Shown here: piece after piece, positions 1-10,122 of the stretch
Position numbering within the stretch: the stretch's first letter is position 1
How the letters are laid out: the number at the start of each line of letters is the position of its first letter
Assembly: GCF_950101795.1 (NCBI RefSeq)
Contig: NZ_CATNLZ010000012.1
Span: 186,001 to 250,000, forward strand
Direction: 5' to 3'
Length of the DNA stretch: 64,000 bases
Source of the DNA: Nocardioides sp. T2.26MG-1
Lineage (GTDB): Bacteria; Actinomycetota; Actinomycetes; Propionibacteriales; Nocardioidaceae
Notes under the pieces: model-generated
Databases searched by the model: none
Told to the model about the DNA's origin: nothing
The model's input: the letters and a program-made list of their open reading frames with translations, nothing else
Position numbers and translations under genes: made by a program

Positions 1-1
1 C

Positions 2-448
2 CCGCCGCGCGTCATCGTGCTCACGACCTTCGACGCCGACGAGCACATCGTGGAGGCACTCGCCTCGGGGGCCGACGGCTTCCTGCTCAAGGACACGCCA
101 CCGCCCCAGATCATCGACGCGATCCGCAAGGTCGTCGACGACGAGCCCATGCTCTCGCCCTCGGTGACCCGCACCCTGATCCGCCGGCTCCGCGACGAGC
201 CCGACGACGCGGCCGACGTCGCCGCCGCCCGTGCGGCCGAGGCCCAAGTGCGGCTCGAGCTGCTCACCGGGCGCGAGCGCGACGTGGCCCTCGCCGTCGG
301 CCGCGGCCTCAGCAACGCCGAGATCGCCCGCGAGCTCTACCTCTCGGTCCCGACGGTCAAGGCACACGTCTCCCGGCTCTTCGACAAGCTCCAGGCCACC
401 AACCGGGTCCAGATCGCGATCTGCGTCCACGACGCCGGACTGTCCTGA
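2..448 (+). CDS. LuxR/NarL-family response regulator, 5'-truncated by the window edge
   Basis: The open frame runs in from the left edge, so the start codon and the N-terminal half of the receiver domain lie outside the window. The visible part opens with the end of a receiver domain (VIVLTTFDAD, then GADGFLLKD, whose Lys is the conserved switch lysine). A linker leads to a LuxR-type helix-turn-helix beginning LTGRERDVALAVGRGLSNAEIA and ending near FDKLQATNR. This is a DNA-binding response regulator, activated by phosphorylation in this family. Its partner kinase is probably just upstream but cannot be seen. The GTG at 17 lies inside the receiver and is not a true start. Confidence 0.93.
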   Translation, partial: PPRVIVLTTFDADEHIVEALASGADGFLLKDTPPPQIIDAIRKVVDDEPMLSPSVTRTLIRRLRDEPDDAADVAAARAAEAQVRLELLTGRERDVALAVGRGLSNAEIARELYLSVPTVKAHVSRLFDKLQATNRVQIAICVHDAGLS

Positions 449-539
449 GGATCCGTCGAGACACCGGAAGTGGTCGTCCGAACGGCCGGGGTGCAGCCAG
501 TTCGGGTGTCTCGACGGCAGCTCGACGGGGGTCGACCGC

Positions 540-1298
540 CTAGATCTGGTACGTCGTCCCCGGACGGGCCAGCTCGACCGGGCCGGCGTACGCCGCCACC
601 GCCTCGGCCAGCGCGTCCTGCGGATCGTGCCACGGCGGGACGTGGGTGAGCACCAGACGCCGGGCGGCGGCCCGGGCGGCCACCTCTCCGCAGTCGGTGC
701 CGGTCAGGTGCAGGTCGGGCGGGTTGTCGTCGCCGGAGCGGAAGGACGCCTCGGCGAGGAACAGGTCCACGTCGCGAGCGAGCACGTCGAGCGACGCGCA
801 CGGACCGGTGTCGCCGGTGTAGGCGAGGGTGGCGCCGCCGGCCGAGACCCGCAGGCCGTACGCCGGGACCGGGTGGTTGACCGGCACCGGCTCGACCCCG
901 AACGGCCCGATCCGCTCGACACCGACCCACTCGCGGAAGTAGAACTCCTCGCGCATGCCCGGGTCCTCCGGCAGGTCGTAGGCGCGCGCCATCCGGCCGG
1001 CGGTCCCCGCCGGGCCCCACACCGGGATCCGCGGCTGCGGGCCGAGCGGGTGGTACTTGCGCAGCACGTAGTAGCCGGTGAGGTCGAGGCAGTGGTCGGC
1101 GTGCAGGTGGCTGAGCAGCACCGCGTCGATCGCGAGCGGGTCGGCGTAGCGGTGCAGGGCGCCGAGACCCCCGTTGCCGAGGTCGAGCAGCACCCGCCAG
1201 GTCCGGCCTGCTGCGTCCTCCTCCTCGAGCAGGTAGCAGCTGGCCGGCGACTCCGGCCCCGGGTAGGAGCCCGAGCACCCCACGATCGTGAGCCGCAT
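540..1298 (-). CDS. MBL-fold metallo-hydrolase, Rv1339-like
   Basis: This 252-residue protein has the metallo-beta-lactamase-fold metal motif HLHADH at residues 64-69, a later TGDTG motif supplying further ligands, and LTHVPP near the C-terminus. It sits 3 bp downstream of murI in the same orientation, the same relation as Rv1338 (murI) and Rv1339 in Mycobacterium tuberculosis. Rv1339 has been described as an atypical class II cyclic-AMP phosphodiesterase, so cAMP or another cyclic phosphodiester is a reasonable substrate guess. The fold is RNase Z-like, but the protein is shorter than tRNase Z and has no visible exosite arm. The family call is firm; the substrate is inferred from synteny. 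Confidence 0.88.
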   Translation of the reverse strand: MRLTIVGCSGSYPGPESPASCYLLEEEDAAGRTWRVLLDLGNGGLGALHRYADPLAIDAVLLSHLHADHCLDLTGYYVLRKYHPLGPQPRIPVWGPAGTAGRMARAYDLPEDPGMREEFYFREWVGVERIGPFGVEPVPVNHPVPAYGLRVSAGGATLAYTGDTGPCASLDVLARDVDLFLAEASFRSGDDNPPDLHLTGTDCGEVAARAAARRLVLTHVPPWHDPQDALAEAVAAYAGPVELARPGTTYQI

Positions 1299-1301
1299 GA
1301 C

Positions 1302-2120
1302 CTAGACCACCAGCCCGCCGACGAACTGCGACGCCGCGACCATCTCGGGCCCGAGGAACCGGCGACCGATCGTCTCGAACTCACCGGGTGCCCCGGTGGT
1401 GAGGAAGGAGTACGACGCCTCGCCGCCCGGCCGGACCAGGCCGGTGTGCACCAGCATCTTGTAGACGTCCTTGGCGCACTCCTCCGCGCTGCTGACGAGC
1501 GTCACGTTGTCGCCCATCACCAGCGAGATCACCCCGGTCAGCAGCGGGTAGTGGGTGCAGCCGAGGATCAGCGTGTCGACGCCCTCGGAGATCAGCGGGT
1601 CGAGGTACTCGTGGGCGACCGAGAGCAGCTCGTCCCCGGAGGTGACGCCGGCCTCGACGAAGTCGACGAAGCGCGGGCAGGGCTGCGTGAACAGCTGCAC
1701 GTGCGGTGCGGCGGCGAAGGCGTCGTCATACGCCATCGACTCGGCGGTGGCGCGGGTGCAGATCACCCCGATCCGGCCGGTGCGGCTCGCGGCCACCGCG
1801 CGACGCGTGGCGGGGTAGATCACCTCGACCACCGGCACGTCGTAGCGTTCACGGGCGTCGCGGAGCATCGCCGCGCTCGCGGAGTTGCAGGCGATGACCA
1901 GTGCCTTGACGCCCTGCTCGACCAGGTGGTCGAGGCATTCGAGGGCGTACTCGCGGACCTCGCCGATCGGCTTGGGCCCGTAGGGCTGGCGCGCGGTGTC
2001 GCCGACGTACACGATCGACTCGTGCGGCAGCTGGTCGATCACCGACCGCGCGACCGTGAGGCCGCCGAAGCCGGAGTCGAAGATGCCGATCGGGGCGTCG
2101 GTCGAGCCGGCCGACGTCAC
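1302..2120 (-). CDS. murI: glutamate racemase
   Basis: MurI interconverts L- and D-glutamate and supplies D-Glu for peptidoglycan in the cytoplasm. The protein opens with [13 protein letters not shown]. The two catalytic cysteines are visible in ACNSAS (about Cys78) and LGCTHYPLL (about Cys188). I chose the GTG at 2120, which gives about 272 residues, the normal length. The frame is open to 2198, but that extension is unlike MurI N-termini. It is followed 3 bp later by the Rv1339-like hydrolase, so the two are probably cotranscribed. A divergent lipoprotein gene starts about 110 bp away. Confidence 0.95.
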   Translation of the reverse strand: MTSAGSTDAPIGIFDSGFGGLTVARSVIDQLPHESIVYVGDTARQPYGPKPIGEVREYALECLDHLVEQGVKALVIACNSASAAMLRDARERYDVPVVEVIYPATRRAVAASRTGRIGVICTRATAESMAYDDAFAAAPHVQLFTQPCPRFVDFVEAGVTSGDELLSVAHEYLDPLISEGVDTLILGCTHYPLLTGVISLVMGDNVTLVSSAEECAKDVYKMLVHTGLVRPGGEASYSFLTTGAPGEFETIGRRFLGPEMVAASQFVGGLVV

Positions 2121-2232
2121 ATCGATCGTTGCAGGGCGCACAGCACGCAAGGCTAGGACCTCCCGCCCCCGAACGCATGGCCACGCGACGGAGGTCACTG
2201 GAGATCACGGTCACGGTGGGTACCGTCGTGAC

Positions 2233-3279
2233 GTGCCCCTCCCCCGTCTCCTCGCCGCCGCCACGCTCGCACTGGCCACCCTGAGCCCCACCCTGACGGC
2301 CTGCAGCACCGGGCCCGGCTCCGGCCCGGACACCGGCCCGGACACCGCGGCCCCGGCCGCGGCGACCACGGGCAGCGAGGCCCCGGCGTGGCCCACGCAC
2401 GTGCTGGCGATCTCGGTCGACGGGCTCGGCAGCGCCGCGCTCGAGCAGCTCGGTCCGGACGGCGCACCGACGCTGCACCGGCTGCTCACCGAGGGAGCCG
2501 GCACGCTCAACGCGCGGACCGAGGTCGAGCAGACCGTCACGCTGCCCAACCACGCCAGCATGATGACCGGGCGCCGGATCGACGCCACGCGCGGCGGGCA
2601 CGGCGTCACCTGGGACCACGACCGCCCGCGCTCGACCGTGCAGAAGGGCGCGGGGCATCCCGTCGCCTCGATCTTCTCCACCGTGCACGCCGCCGGGGGC
2701 AGCACCGCGCTCTACAGCACCAAGTCCAAGTTCGCTCTCTACGACCGCTCCTGGCCGCGGGGCATCGACCTGTTCCGGGTGCGCGAGAACCAGCGCCGCC
2801 TGGTGGCGATGGCCCGGGCCGACCTGGCCGACGGAGCCCCCGAGTTCACCTTCCTGCACGTCTCGCTGCCGGACCGGTTCGGCCACCAGTACGGCGGCCT
2901 CTCCGCGGAGTACCTCGCGGCCGTGGAGCGCACCGATGCCCAGCTCGGCTCCCTCGTCCGGGCGCTGGCGGGCACCGACGTCGCGGTGATCCTCACCGCC
3001 GACCACGGGTTCGCCGCGGGCGTGAAGGACCACTCGGGCAGGCGGAACATCCAGAACTACCGGATCCCGTTCCTGGTCTGGGGCGACGGCGTCGCCACCG
3101 GGGACCTGTACGCGATGAACGACGGCTTCGCCGACCCGGGCACCACGCGCACGACGTACGCCGGGAAGCAGCCGGTGCGCAACGGCGACGTGGCCAACCT
3201 CGCCGCCAGCCTGCTCGGCCTCGACGCCGTGCCGGGCAGCGGCATCCACGCCGACCAGAGCCTGACGGTCAGCGACTGA
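2233..3279 (+). CDS. lipoprotein phosphodiesterase/phosphatase of the alkaline phosphatase superfamily
   Basis: The 348-residue product has a lipoprotein signal peptide (hydrophobic stretch then LTAC) and should be anchored outside the membrane. The type I phosphodiesterase/nucleotide pyrophosphatase fold is seen in ISVDGLG (first metal Asp), TLPNHASMMTGR (catalytic Thr region), HVSLPDRFGHQYG and LTADHGF (metal Asp and His). The family hydrolyses phosphomono- or diesters; the substrate here is unknown. I chose the GTG at 2233 because it places the signal peptide at the N-terminus, although the frame stays open further upstream. It ends directly against prs on the other strand, with no space for a terminator. 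Its position beside murI is not shared with the mycobacterial cluster. Confidence 0.85.
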   Translation: MPLPRLLAAATLALATLSPTLTACSTGPGSGPDTGPDTAAPAAATTGSEAPAWPTHVLAISVDGLGSAALEQLGPDGAPTLHRLLTEGAGTLNARTEVEQTVTLPNHASMMTGRRIDATRGGHGVTWDHDRPRSTVQKGAGHPVASIFSTVHAAGGSTALYSTKSKFALYDRSWPRGIDLFRVRENQRRLVAMARADLADGAPEFTFLHVSLPDRFGHQYGGLSAEYLAAVERTDAQLGSLVRALAGTDVAVILTADHGFAAGVKDHSGRRNIQNYRIPFLVWGDGVATGDLYAMNDGFADPGTTRTTYAGKQPVRNGDVANLAASLLGLDAVPGSGIHADQSLTVSD

Positions 3280-4257
3280 TCAGTCGAACAGCCGCGGCTG
3301 CGGCGGCCCGAGCGACGGGTCGACGCCGTCGAAGAGGCTGCTCACCGACTCGCCCGCGTGGATGCGCTCGATGGCCTGGGCGAACAGGTCGGCGATGCTG
3401 CGGACCTGGAGCTCGGGCCAGTCCGCCGGCGGCGGCACGGTGTCGGTGGTGACGACCTCGGTGATCATCGGGTGCTCGCGCAGCCGCTCGATGGCCTTGC
3501 CGACGAACAGCCCGTGGGTGCAGGCGACCGCGGCCTCGGTGCAGCCCTGCTCGGCCAGCCGGTCGAGCAGCTCGACGATGGAGCCGCCGGTGGCGATCTC
3601 GTCGTCGAGCACGATCGCCTTGCGGCCGGCCACGTCGCCGACGATCGCGTCGATGACGACCTGGTCGTCGGCGAGCCGCTTCTTGCTGCCGGCCGCGACC
3701 GGGAGCCCGAGCAGCCGGGCGAACTGGCTCGCGGTCTTGGCGTTGCCGAAGTCGGGTGAGACGACCACGGTGGTCGCCGGGTCGGCGCCCTGGAAGTGGT
3801 CGGCGAGCACCCCGAGCGCGGTCAGGTGGTCGACGGGGACGGAGAAGAACGCGTGCACCTGCGGGGCGTGCAGGGTCATCGTGATCACCCGGTCGACCCC
3901 GGCCGCATCCAGGAGGTCGGCCACGAGCCGGCCGCCGATCGAGAGGCGCGAGGCGTCCTTCTTGTCCGACCGGGCGTAGGCGTAGTACGGGATCACCGCG
4001 GTGATCTGCGCGGCCGACGCGCCGCGCGCGGCGTCGACCATCAGCAGCAGCTCCATCAGGTGCTCCTGCGTCGGCGGCGAGAGCGGCTGCACGATGTAGA
4101 CGTCGCGCTGCCGGCAGTTCTCCTGCAGCTGGGCCTGGAGGCAGTCGTTGCTGAAGCGGGTCAGCTCCACCGAGGACAGGGGCACGCCGAGGCCCTGGCA
4201 GATCGCGGTCGCGAGCGACCGGTGGGCGCTGCCGCTGAAGACGACGATCTCGCGCAA
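3280..4257 (-). CDS. prs: ribose-phosphate pyrophosphokinase (PRPP synthetase), divergent form
   Basis: The 325-residue protein aligns with Prs along its length: FSGSAH at the N-terminus, the dimer-interface RFSND, PYYAYARSDKK, the catalytic-loop region LADDQV, and a PRPP-binding loop VLDDEIATGGS near residues 216-226. Prs makes PRPP from ribose 5-phosphate and ATP for nucleotide, NAD, His and Trp synthesis. I use a TTG start at 4257 because a clear AGGAG lies a few bases upstream; no ATG or GTG is suitably placed. The loop differs from the usual DDMIDTGGT form, so this may be a second, specialised Prs paralogue. It lies downstream of cysM in the same orientation, about 110 bp apart. Confidence 0.88.
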   Translation of the reverse strand: MREIVVFSGSAHRSLATAICQGLGVPLSSVELTRFSNDCLQAQLQENCRQRDVYIVQPLSPPTQEHLMELLLMVDAARGASAAQITAVIPYYAYARSDKKDASRLSIGGRLVADLLDAAGVDRVITMTLHAPQVHAFFSVPVDHLTALGVLADHFQGADPATTVVVSPDFGNAKTASQFARLLGLPVAAGSKKRLADDQVVIDAIVGDVAGRKAIVLDDEIATGGSIVELLDRLAEQGCTEAAVACTHGLFVGKAIERLREHPMITEVVTTDTVPPPADWPELQVRSIADLFAQAIERIHAGESVSSLFDGVDPSLGPPQPRLFD

Positions 4258-4367
4258 GTGCTGCTCCTGGTGGCGGCCGGACCGGTCGGGCTCACCGTAA
4301 CCCCTCGCCCGCCCGGCTGGGGCCCCAACCCACGATTCGCCCACAACAGGGGACCGCGCTGGGGGTC

Positions 4368-5675
<1,308 letters not shown>

Positions 5676-6110
5676 TCAGTTTGCGGGCAGCTCGTCGACC
5701 ACGGTGACCTCTTCCTCGGTCACCTCGCCGTCGACGATCCTGTACGACCTGAACTCCACGGGGCCTGCCTTATTCCCGTGCTCGCGTGTGCTCACGAGCA
5801 CGTAGTGCGCGTTGGGCTCGCTCGCCAGGCCGATGTCGGTGCGGCTCGGGTAGGCCTCGGTCGCGGTGTGCGAGTGGTAGATGACGACCGGCTCCTCGTC
5901 GTTCTGGTCCATCTCCTTGTAGAGCTGGAACAGGTCGGTCGAGTCGAACTCGTAGAACGTCGGTGACCCGGCCGCGTTGACCATCTCGACGAAGCGCGTC
6001 GGCCGGTCGCTGCCCTCGGGGCCGGCGACGACGCCGCAGGCCTCGTCGGGGTGGTCCCGCTTCGCGTGCGCGACGATGGCGTCGTACGTCGCTCGGGCGA
6101 TGGTCAGCAC
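5676..6110 (-). CDS. mec: Mec, JAMM metallopeptidase that releases cysteine from CysO
   Basis: The 144-residue protein has a complete JAMM zinc site: Glu23 in DEACG, then HSHTATEAYPSRTD giving His79, His81, Ser89 and Asp92 in the canonical HxHx7Sxx D spacing. In mycobacteria, Mec cuts the CysO-cysteine adduct to free cysteine and regenerate the carrier. The gene ends 13 bp upstream of cysO, giving the order mec-cysO-cysM. Because this CysO carries a tail after Gly-Gly, the enzyme may also perform the maturation cut. Confidence 0.93.
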   Translation of the reverse strand: MLTIARATYDAIVAHAKRDHPDEACGVVAGPEGSDRPTRFVEMVNAAGSPTFYEFDSTDLFQLYKEMDQNDEEPVVIYHSHTATEAYPSRTDIGLASEPNAHYVLVSTREHGNKAGPVEFRSYRIVDGEVTEEEVTVVDELPAN

Positions 6111-6127
6111 CGGTCCAGGGTAGGCGG

Positions 6128-6607
6128 TCAGCGCCGGAACCTGGCCGCGGTCTCACCCGCGAGGACGTCATCGATCCGCTCGCGCAGCCAGTCGCTCATC
6201 GGGGGCAGCGCGTCGACCGGCCACCAGCGCACGTCGGTGTTCTCGTCGTCGGCCACCCGGGCCTCGCCGGACACCCAGGTGCAGGCGAACGTGAGGTCGA
6301 GGTAGACCCCCAGGTCGCCGTTGCCGTGCACGACCTGCGGGCTCGCGCCCACCGACGCCAGCCGGTCGACGCTCACCTCCACCCCAGTCTCCTCCAGCGC
6401 CTCGCGGGCCGCACCGACCGCCGGCTCCTCCCCCGGGTCGAGGATGCCGGTGACCGGCGCCCACTCGTCGTTGTCGGCGCGGCGGGTCAACAGCACCTCC
6501 TGCGAGCCGGCGCGCTCGCGCAGCACGACGGCGGTCACCGCGGGCAGCCACAGCTCCAGCGTGCCGACCAGGCGGCGCAGCTCCGCGACGAACGGGGGGA
6601 TGGGCAT
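6128..6607 (-). CDS. Nudix hydrolase
   Basis: The 159-residue protein contains a perfect Nudix box at residues 54-76 (G-x5-E-x7-REALEETGV), so it should bind Mg2+ and hydrolyse a nucleoside diphosphate linked to another group. The exact substrate cannot be read from the sequence. It lies 17 bp upstream of mec in the same direction and about 45 bp downstream of the DUF2017 gene, so it is probably part of the same transcript. It is not part of the mycobacterial version of this cluster that I know. Confidence 0.9.
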   Translation of the reverse strand: MPIPPFVAELRRLVGTLELWLPAVTAVVLRERAGSQEVLLTRRADNDEWAPVTGILDPGEEPAVGAAREALEETGVEVSVDRLASVGASPQVVHGNGDLGVYLDLTFACTWVSGEARVADDENTDVRWWPVDALPPMSDWLRERIDDVLAGETAARFRR

Positions 6608-6652
6608 CGGGGTGCTCCTCGGTCGAGCGGTCGGTCGGCCAGCTGCGGAGGG

Positions 6653-7237
6653 TCAGGAGCTCAGCGCGTGGACGAGGGTCTCCTGCAGGTAGCCCACCCA
6701 CTCGTAGATGTCGTGGGCCTGGGCTCGCGGGTCGTCGTCGGGCAGCGAGTGCCAGTAGGCCTCGTCGCCCTCCTCGATCTCGAGCCGGGTGGCGAGGGCC
6801 AGGCGCAGGTCGGTGAAGGAGCGCATCCACGTCTCGGCGGTCGGCCCGTCGAGCTCGACGTCGATCATCAGGCCGTCCTCCGTCAGCTCCGGCGGCAGCC
6901 CGGCCTCCTCGAGCCCGTCGATGATCGCGATCGCGGCTGCGGCCTTGCCGTCGCGCAGCGCGCCCTCGGTGAACCGGCGGAACTCGGAGGCCGCCTCCTC
7001 GTCGCTCGGATAGGCGGTCGGGAACAGCCGGGCGAGCACCGGGTCCTCGGGTGCCTGGGTCGGACCCGAGAAGTCCATCATCGCCTCGAACGGGTCGACG
7101 TCGTCGCGCGGGACCGCCGCCTCGTTGCGGAGCAGCTCCACGAGCTGTCCGGCCAGCGAGCGCAGCAGGTCGGCCTCGAAGCCGGTGAAGTTCGCGATGA
7201 TCAGCTTGCTGCGGCGGTGGCGGTGGAAGCCGCTCAC
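6653..7237 (-). CDS. DUF2017 family protein
   Basis: The 194-residue acidic, largely helical protein fits the DUF2017 family, which in actinobacteria lies beside clpS (Rv1332 next to Rv1331). It opens with a basic MSGFHRHRR segment and FTGFEADLLRSLAGQL, and ends with EWVGYLQETLVHAL. No catalytic motif is visible and its function is unknown. The conserved linkage to clpS, separated here by 31 bp, suggests a role connected with the Clp adaptor system, but that is only a contextual guess. Confidence 0.85.
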   Translation of the reverse strand: MSGFHRHRRSKLIIANFTGFEADLLRSLAGQLVELLRNEAAVPRDDVDPFEAMMDFSGPTQAPEDPVLARLFPTAYPSDEEAASEFRRFTEGALRDGKAAAAIAIIDGLEEAGLPPELTEDGLMIDVELDGPTAETWMRSFTDLRLALATRLEIEEGDEAYWHSLPDDDPRAQAHDIYEWVGYLQETLVHALSS

Positions 7238-7268
7238 GGGTGGCTCACTGCGGCGTTCACTCCCGGGT

Positions 7269-7568
7269 TCACTCCTGCTTGTCCATCGTGGCCCACAGAC
7301 CGTACTCGTGCATGGCCTGCACGTCGCGCTCCATCTCCTCGCGGGTGCCCGCGCTGACCACGGACTTGCCGTCCTCGTGGACCTCCATCATCAGCTTCTC
7401 CGCCTTCTTCTTGGAGTAGCCGAAGTACTTCTGGAACACGTACGTGACGTACGACATCAGGTTGACCGGGTCGTTCCACACGATCGTCACCCACGGCTTG
7501 GCGGTCTGGGTGATCTCGTCGGGAGTGAGGGTCGGCTCGACCTCGACGGGGGCAGACACATTCCCCAT
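7269..7568 (-). CDS. clpS: ClpS, adaptor protein for the ClpAP/ClpCP protease
   Basis: About 99 residues. The core [26 protein letters not shown] and [12 protein letters not shown] match ClpS, which binds N-degron substrates (destabilising N-terminal residues) and delivers them to the Clp ATPase. The NDP and VHEDG segments line the substrate pocket. The ATG at 7568 and an in-frame GTG at 7559 are both possible starts. The gene is divergent from pncB with under 30 bp between them, so their promoters must overlap or the transcripts are leaderless. Confidence 0.94.
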   Translation of the reverse strand: MGNVSAPVEVEPTLTPDEITQTAKPWVTIVWNDPVNLMSYVTYVFQKYFGYSKKKAEKLMMEVHEDGKSVVSAGTREEMERDVQAMHEYGLWATMDKQE

Positions 7569-7586
7569 GTTGGCACACTGTGGGTC

Positions 7587-8885
7587 GTGGCCAACTCCCC
7601 CTCGCCCGGCAGCACCGCCCTCCTGACCGACCACTACGAGCTGACGATGCTCCAGGCCGCGCTGCGGGCCGGCACCGCGCACCGGCGGTCGGTGTTCGAG
7701 CTGTTCGCGCGGCGGCTCCCCGAGGGCCGGCGGTACGGCGTGGTGGCCGGCGTCGGGCGCGCCCTGGACGCACTCGAGCGGTTCCGCTTCGACGGACCCA
7801 CCCTCGCGGTGCTCGCCGACGTGGTGGACGGGGCGACGCTGGAGTGGCTCGAGTCCTACCGGTTCTCCGGCGACATCTGGGGCTACGCCGAGGGCGATGC
7901 GTACTTCCCCTACTCCCCCGTCGCGATCGTGGAGGCGACCTTCGCCGAGGCGGTGCTGCTCGAGACGCTGCTGCTCTCGGTCTACAACCACGACTCGGCG
8001 ATCGCCTCGGCGGCGTCCCGGATGACGTTCGTGGCCGGCGACCGGCCCTGCATCGAGATGGGCTCGCGGCGCACCCACGAGGAGGCCGCGGTCGCGGCCG
8101 CGCGCGCGGCGTACGTCGCCGGCTTCACCACGACCTCCAACCTCGCTGCCCGGCAGCGCTACGGCGTGCCGAGCGCGGGCACCAGTGCGCACAGCTTCAC
8201 GCTGCTCCACGACTCCGAGGCCGACGCGTTCCGGGCGCAGGTGACCTCGCTCGGCACGGGCACCACGCTGCTCGTGGACACCTACGACGTCGCCGAGGCG
8301 GTCCGGCTGGCGGTCGAGGTCGCGGGCACCGGCCTGGGGGCGGTGCGCCTCGACTCCGGCGACCTCGGCCTGCTCGCCCACGAGGTCCGCGCCCAGCTCG
8401 ACGGTCTCGGCGCCACCGGCACCCGGATCATCGTGACCAGCGACCTCGACGAGTTCGCGATCGCGGCGCTCGCGTCGGCGCCGGTGGACGGGTACGGCGT
8501 CGGCACCGAGCTCGTCACCGGCAGCGGGCACCCGACCTCGGGCTTCGTCTACAAGCTCGTCGCGCGCGAGGACGAGGCCGGCACGATGGTCTCGGTGGCC
8601 AAGCGCAGCGTGGACAAGGCCTCCGTCGGCGGCCGCAAGTACGCGCTGCGCCGCCGCAACCCCTCCGGGACCGCGTCGGCGGAGGTGGTCGGCATCGGCA
8701 CGCCACCGGTGGACGACGGCGACGACCGGACGCTCTTGGTGCCCCTCGTCCGCGACGGCGAGGTGGTCGGCCGCGAGTCCCTCGACGACGCGCGGGCGCG
8801 ACACCTGTCCGCACGGGCCGAGCTGCCCGTGGCGGCCCAGCAGATGTCCCGCGGCGAGCCGGTCATCCCGACGCTGCATCTCTGA
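7587..8885 (+). CDS. pncB: nicotinate phosphoribosyltransferase
   Basis: This 432-residue enzyme converts nicotinate and PRPP to nicotinate mononucleotide in NAD salvage. Features seen include [10 protein letters not shown] at the start, GTSAHSF with the catalytic histidine (His202), RLDSGDLG and TSDLDEF in the phosphate-binding barrel. I chose the GTG at 7587 because the family begins at this point; the frame is open upstream through antisense clpS. In M. tuberculosis, pncB1 (Rv1330c) is also divergent from clpS. A nicotinamidase gene at 14670 supplies the preceding step. Confidence 0.95.
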   Translation: MANSPSPGSTALLTDHYELTMLQAALRAGTAHRRSVFELFARRLPEGRRYGVVAGVGRALDALERFRFDGPTLAVLADVVDGATLEWLESYRFSGDIWGYAEGDAYFPYSPVAIVEATFAEAVLLETLLLSVYNHDSAIASAASRMTFVAGDRPCIEMGSRRTHEEAAVAAARAAYVAGFTTTSNLAARQRYGVPSAGTSAHSFTLLHDSEADAFRAQVTSLGTGTTLLVDTYDVAEAVRLAVEVAGTGLGAVRLDSGDLGLLAHEVRAQLDGLGATGTRIIVTSDLDEFAIAALASAPVDGYGVGTELVTGSGHPTSGFVYKLVAREDEAGTMVSVAKRSVDKASVGGRKYALRRRNPSGTASAEVVGIGTPPVDDGDDRTLLVPLVRDGEVVGRESLDDARARHLSARAELPVAAQQMSRGEPVIPTLHL

Positions 8886-8918
8886 GGGCGTCAGGGTCCC
8901 GTCCCGTCCGGTCCGGGG

Positions 8919-10112
8919 TCAGACCACCCCGGCGAGCTGGCCGGCGAGCGAGGGCGCCGTGGGCAGCCGGGTGAGCAGCGTGGCCTGGTAGACGTGGTAG
9001 ACGTCCGGCTTGCCGGACCAGACACCGGCCGTCGGCCGGTTGTCGGGATCGAGCTCGTGGAACCAGCTGCCCGAGCCCGGGACGTGGTCGACGAAGCAGC
9101 GGTCGGCGAAGTCCCACCAGTCGCGCTCCAGGACGGCGTACCGCTCCTCGCCCGTACGCCGGGCCAGGGTCGCCGCAGCCGCGATGGCCTCGGCCTGCAC
9201 CCAGTGCATCCGGTTGCGCACCACGGGCCGGTCCTGCCAGTCGGTGGTGTAGACGAAGCCGGGCGCACCGTCGGCGGCCCAGCCGATCTCGACGGCCCGG
9301 TCGAAGAGCGCCCGCGCGTCCGCGAGCAGCCAGGCCGGCGGGTCGTCGAGGGCGACCTCGATCTGGAGCAGCAGGCGGCTCCACTCGAGCAGGTGTCCCG
9401 GCGTCACGCCGTACGGCCGGAACTGGTCGCTCGGCCGATCGGAGTTGTACTCCGGGATGGGGGCCCAGTGCTCGTCGAAGTGCTCGAGGACCCGGTGTCC
9501 GTGACCGACGGCGACCTCGTGCACGAGGTGCTCGGCGATGCCCAGCGCCACCCGGTGCCACCTGGGCTCGCCGAGCACATCGCCGGCAGCCAGCGCGGCC
9601 TCGACGGTGTGCATGCTGCTGTTGGCGCCGCGGTAGCGCTCGGGCGCGGCGAGGTCGCGGGGGTAGCCGTCGACGACCCGGCCCTCGTCGTCGAGGAAGA
9701 AGCGCTCGAAGACGGCGACGGCGTCGTCCAGCAGCTCGCGGGCCCCCGGGACCGCAGCCGCCGCCGCGCTGGAGCCCGCGAGCACCACGAAGGCGTGGTC
9801 GTAGGCGAGCTTGTGGTCCGCGGCCGGGCTCCCGGAGCGGTCGACCGCACCCACCCAGCCCGGGTGCGCCGAGTCGCGCAGCGGGCCGGAGGCGAGCGAG
9901 TCGGTGCCGAGGGCGGCCAGCTCGGCGGCCCCGGGCTCGCCGCGCATCGCGGCGAGCGCGAACACGTGCGTCATCCGCGCGGTGATCCAGGTCTGCACGG
10001 GCTGGCGCGGATCCACCACGCCGTGGTCGTCGAGCCACCCGAAGCCCAGACCGGGCAGGGCGCTGTGTCGGGCGAAGGCCAGCAGCCTCCTGCCCTCTGC
10101 GTCGGTGTCCAT
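8919..10112 (-). CDS. AGE-family sugar epimerase/isomerase
   Basis: The 397-residue protein has the alpha/alpha-barrel signature of N-acylglucosamine 2-epimerases and aldose-ketose isomerases: FGWLDDHG, TWITARMTHVFALA, GANSSMHTVEA, GVTPGHLLEWSRLL, RMHWVQAEA. These segments carry the conserved Arg and His residues of the active site. The family includes mannose isomerase, YihS-type isomerases and GlcNAc epimerase, and I cannot choose between them. It is the last gene of an operon with two ABC sugar permeases and a binding protein, so it probably starts catabolism of the imported sugar. Confidence 0.88.
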   Translation of the reverse strand: MDTDAEGRRLLAFARHSALPGLGFGWLDDHGVVDPRQPVQTWITARMTHVFALAAMRGEPGAAELAALGTDSLASGPLRDSAHPGWVGAVDRSGSPAADHKLAYDHAFVVLAGSSAAAAAVPGARELLDDAVAVFERFFLDDEGRVVDGYPRDLAAPERYRGANSSMHTVEAALAAGDVLGEPRWHRVALGIAEHLVHEVAVGHGHRVLEHFDEHWAPIPEYNSDRPSDQFRPYGVTPGHLLEWSRLLLQIEVALDDPPAWLLADARALFDRAVEIGWAADGAPGFVYTTDWQDRPVVRNRMHWVQAEAIAAAATLARRTGEERYAVLERDWWDFADRCFVDHVPGSGSWFHELDPDNRPTAGVWSGKPDVYHVYQATLLTRLPTAPSLAGQLAGVV

Positions 10113-10122
10113 CAGCGGTCCA

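Noticed and set aside
231..2156. Long plus-strand frame across the MBL hydrolase and murI
   Set aside because: It is the complement of real minus-strand genes and has no domain of its own; such frames are common at this GC level.
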